Positions 16,473 through 20,386 of a stretch of 20,386 nucleotides of DNA are shown here, one piece after another (positions within the stretch are counted from its first letter, which is position 1; every line of letters starts with the position of its first letter). The notes under the pieces are model-generated. The model saw only the letters and a program-made list of their open reading frames with translations, was not told the origin of the DNA and ran no database searches. This DNA comes from Methanofastidiosum sp. GTDB lineage: Archaea > Methanobacteriota_B > Thermococci > Methanofastidiosales > Methanofastidiosaceae. The stretch is from contig DAOSDU010000002.1 of assembly GCA_035362715.1 (NCBI GenBank), forward strand, positions 195,798-216,183. Reading direction: 5' to 3'. The position numbers and the translations under genes are program-made.

Positions 16473-16961
16473 ATGATAATAAATAAAGATAATCTAGTTT
16501 TTCGAAGGGCAACCCTAGGGGATATCTCTGAACTTATAAAATTTAAAATATTACTTTTAGATGAACTTAATGAAGACGATAAGAGTAATCTAGAAAAACT
16601 AAAACTAGAATTAAAAAAATTCTTTACAGAATATATTGGCTCAGATGATTTTATTTCATGGCTTGTTGAATACGAGGGAGAGATTATTGCAACAAGCGGT
16701 TTAATACTTTGGAGAGTTCCTCCAAGATATGATTGTCTTCACGGAAGATATGGGTATATCTGCAATATGTATACAGTGCCAAAAGCTAGAAGAAATGGGA
16801 TCAGTACCGAATTAATAAAAAAAATCATTGAGGAAGCAAAAATATTAGACATAGACATCTTGAATCTCCATGCAACAAAAGATGGAATCCAAATGTATCA
16901 GAGATTTGGATTTACTGATCCAATTGACCCAGAAATAGAATTAAATCTTGATAATTATTGA
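16473..16961 (+). CDS. GNAT-family N-acetyltransferase
   Basis: A 162-residue acetyltransferase. The N-terminal strand VFRRATLGDISELIKF is the classic GNAT opening. Motif A is YICNMYTVPKARRNGISTEL, with the CoA loop R106-R107-N108-G109-I110-S111. The C-terminal LHATKDGIQMYQRFGF is the usual motif B end. The substrate cannot be read from sequence. This protein is not close to the GNAT at 15766, so the two are not a recent duplication. The ATG lacks a ribosome binding site but is well placed relative to a TATA box. It ends 10 bases from a convergent gene. Confidence 0.88.
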   Translation: MIINKDNLVFRRATLGDISELIKFKILLLDELNEDDKSNLEKLKLELKKFFTEYIGSDDFISWLVEYEGEIIATSGLILWRVPPRYDCLHGRYGYICNMYTVPKARRNGISTELIKKIIEEAKILDIDILNLHATKDGIQMYQRFGFTDPIDPEIELNLDNY

Positions 16962-16971
16962 TTTAAGATTT

Positions 16972-17211
16972 TTAATCAGAATCTAGATTCTCTAGGAAAT
17001 AAATCCCATTTTCTACACTTTTAATGTGATTGTTTTCACAAATATTGGTAAATGCAAGCGCTTCTTCTATAGAGAATTCATCATTTAGAAAATTATAGAC
17101 ATTGGATTTCCATGCAGCAAAGGCGCCCCTATTTACATATTCTCCTTCTTTTATCCCTAATATTTCTTTGCCTTGTTTTACCAGGCTTTTTATTTTTTCT
17201 TTACGTGACAT
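16972..17211 (-). CDS. Hypothetical protein, 79 residues
   Basis: No family recognised. The N-terminus is basic and predicted helical (KEKIKSLVKQGKEIL). It is followed by a Trp-containing segment (FAAWKSNVYNFLNDEF) and a second helical part (SIEEALAFTNICEN), with an acidic end. It has no signal peptide or membrane segment, so it is probably a small cytoplasmic helical protein. The start is supported by GAGGG a few bases upstream (minus strand). It is convergent with the GNAT gene, leaving only 10 bases between stops. Similar Trp-containing openings occur at the N-termini of assorted larger proteins, but I cannot name one here. Confidence 0.7.
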   Translation of the reverse strand: MSRKEKIKSLVKQGKEILGIKEGEYVNRGAFAAWKSNVYNFLNDEFSIEEALAFTNICENNHIKSVENGIYFLENLDSD

Positions 17212-17263
17212 ATCCCTCTTATACTAAATATAGATTCAACTATTTTACTTTTTCTATTTTAGT

Positions 17264-17309
17264 CTAAAGGCGCTAATAATCAATTGATATAAAGATTAGG
17301 TGCTTTTAG
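17264..17309 (+). other. RNA-like hairpin with G:U pairs
   Basis: CTAAAGGCGCTAAT (17264-17277) pairs with ATTAGGTGCTTTTAG (17295-17309) over 14 base pairs with one bulged G. Two pairs are G:U wobbles on the plus strand. The loop contains the 10-bp palindrome ATCAATTGAT (17279-17288). It is non-coding and lies upstream of the promoter at about 17325. Confidence 0.5.
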
Positions 17310-17326
17310 CCCACATCAGAAAGATT

Positions 17327-17354
17327 TATATTAGGGATATATATCCTTAATATA
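17327..17354. promoter_or_regulatory. 28-bp near-perfect palindrome over a core promoter, likely operator
   Basis: TATATTAGGGATAT (17327-17340) and ATATCCTTAATATA (17341-17354) are reverse complements at 13 of 14 positions. The only mismatch is G17334 against T17347. The left edge overlaps the TATA-like TTTATATT (17325-17332) for the gene starting at 17371. A dimeric regulator bound here would block TBP or polymerase. The regulator is unknown. Confidence 0.6.
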
Positions 17355-17370
17355 CCGAAAGGCGTGGATT

Positions 17371-17715
17371 ATGGCGAAAATAATTCCAATAAGTGTCTGC
17401 TTATTAGTAATATTGTCATTTTTAGGAACGACGTCAGTTCTAAGTGACGACTGTGTTTCTATAATACTTGAAAAGGACACTTTAAAAGTCGGAGATAGTT
17501 TTTTTGTTTATCCTTTAACTGCAACAATTAATCAAAATCTTTCTACGGGTAGCGTTGAGTTAGTTGCAGTCAACTGCAAATATTGCATATATCAAGCAAA
17601 AAGTTCTGGAACTGTAGTATTCCAAAATTGTGGAAGTATGGAGACTGTTAGAATCTTCCCGAAAGAATCGCCATTCGATGCTCTAATGAACATGATTGGC
17701 CGTGGAAAAAATTAG
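17371..17715 (+). CDS. Secreted small cysteine-containing protein, unknown
   Basis: A 114-residue protein with a signal peptide (residues 1 to about 25: MAKIIP, a hydrophobic core to LGTTSVLS). The mature part is predicted mainly beta and has four cysteines: C28, C69 and C72 in a CKYC pair, and C87. Their spacing would allow two disulfides or a metal or redox site. No lipobox is seen. I recognise no family. The ATG follows GAAAGGCGTGGAT, a variant ribosome binding site. The promoter is overlapped by the 28-bp palindrome at 17327-17354, so expression is probably regulated. It converges on the azlD-like gene, 14 bases away. Confidence 0.75.
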   Translation: MAKIIPISVCLLVILSFLGTTSVLSDDCVSIILEKDTLKVGDSFFVYPLTATINQNLSTGSVELVAVNCKYCIYQAKSSGTVVFQNCGSMETVRIFPKESPFDALMNMIGRGKN

Positions 17716-17729
17716 AAATAATCCTTTTC

Positions 17730-18035
17730 TTATAATATATTTCTGAACATAATTATGATGGCCATGCCTATTATCAATGCTATTAAGACATTATTCGTCT
17801 TCTTTGCAACAATACCTGTTATAAGAGCACTTATAGCGCCTGGGATTCCTTCAGAGATAATACTTGGGACAATAAAAGAAAGAAGAAGTGTCCCAGGCAA
17901 AGCCTTTATCAAATTTTCAACAAATTTGTGCTTAGAGAGCACATTTCCTATCAATAGTCCACCGAATCTCAAAGAGTAGGTGATAATACCAGCGAGAATT
18001 ATTACAATTATGGCTAGCATGTCAAAATCATTCAT
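17730..18035 (-). CDS. azlD: AzlD-family branched-chain amino acid exporter small subunit
   Basis: A 101-residue protein with about four hydrophobic segments. It begins MNDFDMLAIIVIILAGIITY, followed by SLRFGGL. The TY..R motif after the first helix and ALPGTLLLSFIVP are typical of AzlD/BrnE. With AzlC it would form a membrane exporter of branched-chain or related amino acids. An in-frame ATG lies upstream at 18062. I prefer 18035, because GAGGAGAT lies just before it and it overlaps the azlC stop by eight bases (ATGAATGA), the usual coupled arrangement. Confidence 0.85.
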   Translation of the reverse strand: MNDFDMLAIIVIILAGIITYSLRFGGLLIGNVLSKHKFVENLIKALPGTLLLSFIVPSIISEGIPGAISALITGIVAKKTNNVLIALIIGMAIIIMFRNIL

Positions 18036-18717
18036 GCTTATCTCCTCTGAGATGTTTTTCAATCGAATATGCTAAAGCGCCCGTCAACCCTCCTATGACG
18101 ATATACCACTTTCCAGGTATGAATAAAAAGGAGAGGTATGCAAATATCGCTGCAACTATCCACGGAAGCAAGCTATCTTTTCCATCATAGAAACTTGCCA
18201 CCAAAGCGGTAAATATTATTATAATCACAAAATCAAGTGCAACTGAATAAGGGTCTGATATCATAAAGCCGAATGTGTGGCCTGCCAAAGTGCTGATTAC
18301 CCAGAAGATAACTAGGCATATCCCTCCCCCAAAAAGAAAGTAAGGGCTTATCTTTTCTTTTTTTAATCTCGAAAGTGTAACTGCCCAGTTTTCATCTGCC
18401 ACAAGGTGCATCAAGGCAGCCTTTTCAAACAGAGAACTTCCTTTGAAAAGCGGGGTAAGGGAAGCCCCAATAAGGAGATATCTCAAATTGATGGCAAAAA
18501 CTGCAAAAAGCATCTCCGTTACAGGAAGTGGAGTTTTCCAAAGCTCTACCATAAGAAATTGAGCGGAGCCTGCAAATGTTACAATATCCATAAGTAATAG
18601 CTCAAAAAATGTAACTCCTTTCGAATAAGCAAGAACTCCAAGAACTAGCCCATAGGCAGCCACAGATATTGCAACAGGTACGGTGGATGAAAAGCCTTTG
18701 ATAAAATTTGATTTCAT
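18028..18717 (-). CDS. azlC: AzlC-family branched-chain amino acid exporter large subunit
   Basis: A 229-residue integral membrane protein. It has the family signature FAGSAQFLMV (from residue 48) and the conserved AINLRYLLIGASLTPLF around residue 75. Further hydrophobic helices lie at about 124-147, 158-173 and 180-217, and the tail (EKHLRGDKHE) is charged. With the downstream AzlD it is expected to export branched-chain amino acids or analogues, as the Bacillus AzlCD and Corynebacterium BrnFE systems do. The ATG follows AAAGGCGA. It is the first gene of a two-gene leftward unit. No Lrp or AzlB-like regulator is next to it. Confidence 0.9.
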   Translation of the reverse strand: MKSNFIKGFSSTVPVAISVAAYGLVLGVLAYSKGVTFFELLLMDIVTFAGSAQFLMVELWKTPLPVTEMLFAVFAINLRYLLIGASLTPLFKGSSLFEKAALMHLVADENWAVTLSRLKKEKISPYFLFGGGICLVIFWVISTLAGHTFGFMISDPYSVALDFVIIIIFTALVASFYDGKDSLLPWIVAAIFAYLSFLFIPGKWYIVIGGLTGALAYSIEKHLRGDKHE

Positions 18718-18778
18718 TTATTTCGCCTTTAATAATTTCTAGATAATCAACAATTTGTTAACCTTTTTGATGATAATC

Positions 18779-18788
18779 TTTTTATAAA
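18779..18788 (+). promoter_or_regulatory. TATA box for a short leaderless transcript
   Basis: TTTTTATAAA is followed 19 bases later by ATG at 18807, the spacing seen for leaderless archaeal genes. It could drive the short ORF or a non-coding RNA. Confidence 0.45.
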
Positions 18789-18806
18789 CATTGCTAATTT
18801 TTGTTA

Positions 18807-18923
18807 ATGAAAATTTTAAGAGCCCTATTTATCATAATCTCGCCATTATTTGGTAAAATAGTAGATATATGCTCTCTTTCGAATGTATGTATCTTTCTAG
18901 AAGTAAGAGAAAGATCAAAATAA
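18807..18923 (+). CDS. Possible 38-residue small protein
   Basis: A short ORF reading MKILRALFIIISPLFGKIVD at its N-terminus and ending in a charged EVRERSK. The first 20 residues are hydrophobic after a basic start and could form a single membrane helix. Two cysteines (C22, C28) follow. There is no ribosome binding site, but the TATA box spacing suits a leaderless message. It may be chance, since the region is A/T-rich and short ORFs are common. Confidence is low. Confidence 0.3.
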   Translation: MKILRALFIIISPLFGKIVDICSLSNVCIFLEVRERSK

Positions 18924-18966
18924 GATGAATGTTTGAAAAGCACCTTTTGCTAATCTTCTAACTAGA

Positions 18967-19542
18967 TTATTTGGATTCAACAAGCTCTGCAAATTTTGAG
19001 GCAAAAGATCTAATCTGATTCAAGCCTTTTGGATCATCTTTCCACTTCTCATCAATTTTTATTGGCTTATTATCTTTCGCTTGAGCCTTAGCTGCCTGTT
19101 CTATAATCTTTCTTTCTATAAAACCGATTTTTGGATTGGATAGATCAAAATCAGACAGGATAGACTTTCCCGGAAATGCATCAAATAATTCTGCTTCAAT
19201 TCCTAGTTTTTCCATTTTGTCTTCAACATACATCTTCTTTGCTTTCTCAGCGTCTTCCATAGCCAATCCACAACAGGCATAAAGGCCCATAATTTTATTA
19301 TTAAATTGCATTTTATTTTTCTTGAGAAAATTATCAGTTTCTTTTGTCCATTTGCCAATCTTTATTCCAGAGCCGACTAGGACGCCATCAAAATTTTTTA
19401 TATCTGGAACATTCTTGGATAATTCAAGATTCACTAAACTTACACTTAATCCTTCTTTTTCTAAGGCCTTTCCGATTTCTTGTGATACTTCCTCTGTGCA
19501 ACCATACCTACTACCATATGCGATTAAAACACATTTTGTCAT
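18967..19542 (-). CDS. Flavodoxin-like protein (HemG-type flavodoxin domain), paralogue 1
   Basis: A 191-residue FMN-binding flavodoxin fold. It opens with a beta strand and the phosphate-binding loop CVLIAYGSRYGCTEEV (about residues 4-19). This is followed by DGVLVGSGIKIGKWTKET at the second FMN loop and LYACCGLAMED at the third. Such domains occur in flavodoxins and menaquinone-dependent protoporphyrinogen oxidase; here an electron-transfer or quinone-linked role is inferred. The tandem double Cys in YACCG is unusual, because the neighbouring paralogue has FACAG. It has its own promoter (TATA at 19570-19577) about 28 bases from the ATG, with no ribosome binding site. Confidence 0.85.
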   Translation of the reverse strand: MTKCVLIAYGSRYGCTEEVSQEIGKALEKEGLSVSLVNLELSKNVPDIKNFDGVLVGSGIKIGKWTKETDNFLKKNKMQFNNKIMGLYACCGLAMEDAEKAKKMYVEDKMEKLGIEAELFDAFPGKSILSDFDLSNPKIGFIERKIIEQAAKAQAKDNKPIKIDEKWKDDPKGLNQIRSFASKFAELVESK

Positions 19543-19569
19543 CTAATCAGAAATGTATTGCACCTTTAT

Positions 19570-19583
19570 ATATAAAATATTTT
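19570..19583 (-). promoter_or_regulatory. BRE/TATA element shared by both flavodoxin genes (copy 1)
   Basis: Minus-strand AAAATATTTTATAT is identical to the copy at 20223-20236. It includes the perfect 10-bp palindrome AAAATATTTT (19574-19583). The ATG lies 28 bases downstream, consistent with a leaderless or very short leader. Confidence 0.6.
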
Positions 19584-19626
19584 CTGATTGTATCTCTGTA
19601 TTTGTTTAAAAATTATCAATAGCTAT

Positions 19627-20193
19627 TCATTTTGATTTGACGGATTCTGCAAACTTCAGTGCAAATAATTTTATCTGATTCCAATCCCTGAAGTCGTTCT
19701 TTCCTTTCTTTTCTATTTTTATCCCCTTCTCTTTCTCCAAACCCTTTGCCGCTATGGACATGATTTTCCTATCCATAAAGCCTGCTTTGGATTTTCTTGA
19801 AAGATCAAAGACTCCGCCAAAGACATCATAAAAATCAGGGGTTAGTCCAAGTTTTTGAATTTTTTCTTCTACATACATCTCTTTTGACTTTTCAGGGTCA
19901 TTTGCTACAAATCCAGCACAGGCGAACATTCCAAAGATCGTATCTTTAAATCTATCTTTATTTATATCTATAAAGAGATCGGCCTCATTTGTCCATTTCC
20001 CGACTTTTATACCTGAACCAACTATAACCCCGTCAAAATTTTCGATAGAGGGGATTTCACTTTCCTTCAGGCCACCTAAATTAATAATCTTTGTAGTTAT
20101 TCCTGCTGTCTCTAAGGTCTTACCTATTTCTATAGCTACTTCTTCAGTGCAACCATAACGACTACCATACGCGATCAAAACATTCTTTGGCAT
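19627..20193 (-). CDS. Flavodoxin-like protein (HemG-type flavodoxin domain), paralogue 2
   Basis: A 188-residue flavodoxin-fold protein clearly homologous to the gene at 18967 along its whole length. Its loops are NVLIAYGSRYGCTEEVAIEI, VIVGSGIKVGKWTNEADLF and GMFACAGFVANDPEKSKEMY. The C-terminal WNQIKLFALKFAESVKSK parallels the other copy. An upstream in-frame ATG at 20259 would add 22 residues. I prefer 20193 because the homology starts there, AGGGAT lies just upstream, and the predicted promoter sits inside the added stretch. Tandem copies with separate promoters suggest distinct partners or conditions; this is inferred. Confidence 0.87.
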   Translation of the reverse strand: MPKNVLIAYGSRYGCTEEVAIEIGKTLETAGITTKIINLGGLKESEIPSIENFDGVIVGSGIKVGKWTNEADLFIDINKDRFKDTIFGMFACAGFVANDPEKSKEMYVEEKIQKLGLTPDFYDVFGGVFDLSRKSKAGFMDRKIMSIAAKGLEKEKGIKIEKKGKNDFRDWNQIKLFALKFAESVKSK

Positions 20194-20222
20194 GTAATCC
20201 CTAAATATACTGACCACGATTG

Positions 20223-20236
20223 ATATAAAATATTTT
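20223..20236 (-). promoter_or_regulatory. BRE/TATA element shared by both flavodoxin genes (copy 2)
   Basis: Minus-strand AAAATATTTTATAT is identical to copy 1 and lies 30 bases from the ATG at 20193. The palindromic AAAATATTTT part is at 20227-20236. Confidence 0.6.
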
Positions 20237-20386
20237 GTATTGCTGTTTAATAGAATCAATATTTATTTTTTAGTAAATTTCAAATGTAGCTATTAATTAA
20301 AATAATTATTTGATTATATGCAAATTTTTTCTTTTTTCGGCTGTGGGACATATTTATTTTAAGCACTAGTCTTTTACAATGATCAC
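20237..20386. other. A/T-rich region at the right edge
   Basis: No gene is supported in the last 150 bases. A TATA-like sequence (GCTTAAAATAAATATG on the minus strand, 20348-20363) may belong to a gene partly outside the window. Confidence 0.4.

Larger units (their letters stand above)
18718..18966. other. Intergenic region between azlC and the flavodoxin genes
   Basis: It holds the azlC upstream region, including the small dyad AACAA-T-TTGTT at 18749-18759, a plus-strand TATA box near 18780, and a possible 38-codon leaderless ORF. No other gene is supported. Confidence 0.5.

Noticed and set aside
16978..16991. Perfect 14-bp palindrome AGAATCTAGATTCT
   Set aside because: It lies in the coding end of the 79-residue gene, beside convergent stops. 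It may help termination, but it is short and A/T-rich enough to be chance.
1..20386. CRISPR array, insertion sequence, integrase or defence system
   Set aside because: I found no direct-repeat array, transposase or integrase motifs, target duplications or recognisable defence genes.

Overview
This is a low-GC archaeal chromosome segment. The evidence is a split RNA polymerase large subunit (A'/A''), Rpo5/RpoH, archaeal-type NusA, aEF-2, aEF-1A, BRE/TATA-type promoters, GGTGAT-type ribosome binding sites and several apparently leaderless genes. RpoB is one uninterrupted chain of about 1104 residues. It is not split into B''/B' as it is in many methanogen orders. The left edge carries an eL13-like ribosomal protein, a gene I associate mainly with TACK/Asgard archaea and eukaryotes. 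Together with the low GC this suggests a non-standard euryarchaeal lineage, for example a relative of Thermococci or Methanofastidiosa. That placement is inference and would need a tree.

Layout. Positions 1-536 hold a leftward, window-truncated eL13 gene and a divergent tRNA-Asp(GTC) with an encoded CCA. Positions 607-12317 hold a rightward transcription/translation block: a promoter, tRNA-Lys(TTT), then rpoH-rpoB-rpoA1-rpoA2-rpl30e-nusA-rps12-rps7-EF-2 with tiny gaps or overlaps. A second strong promoter at about 12322 drives EF-1A and uS10. A perfect 10-bp stem hairpin at 14048-14070 separates this block from the rest.

Positions 14113-20386 are accessory and change direction often: a leftward secreted seven-repeat beta-propeller; a rightward small membrane protein and an EctA-like GNAT acetyltransferase; tRNA-Ser(TGA); a second GNAT; a leftward 79-residue unknown; a secreted Cys-containing unknown behind a 28-bp near-perfect palindrome; a leftward azlCD-type amino-acid exporter pair; a possible 38-residue leaderless ORF; and two tandem leftward flavodoxin-like paralogues whose promoters share a 14-bp element.

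The first 14 kb is conserved housekeeping. The best candidates for something new are the non-coding structures at 17264-17354, the co-regulated flavodoxin pair, and the tRNA-Lys built into the RNA polymerase operon leader. I saw no CRISPR array, insertion sequence, intein or defence operon.
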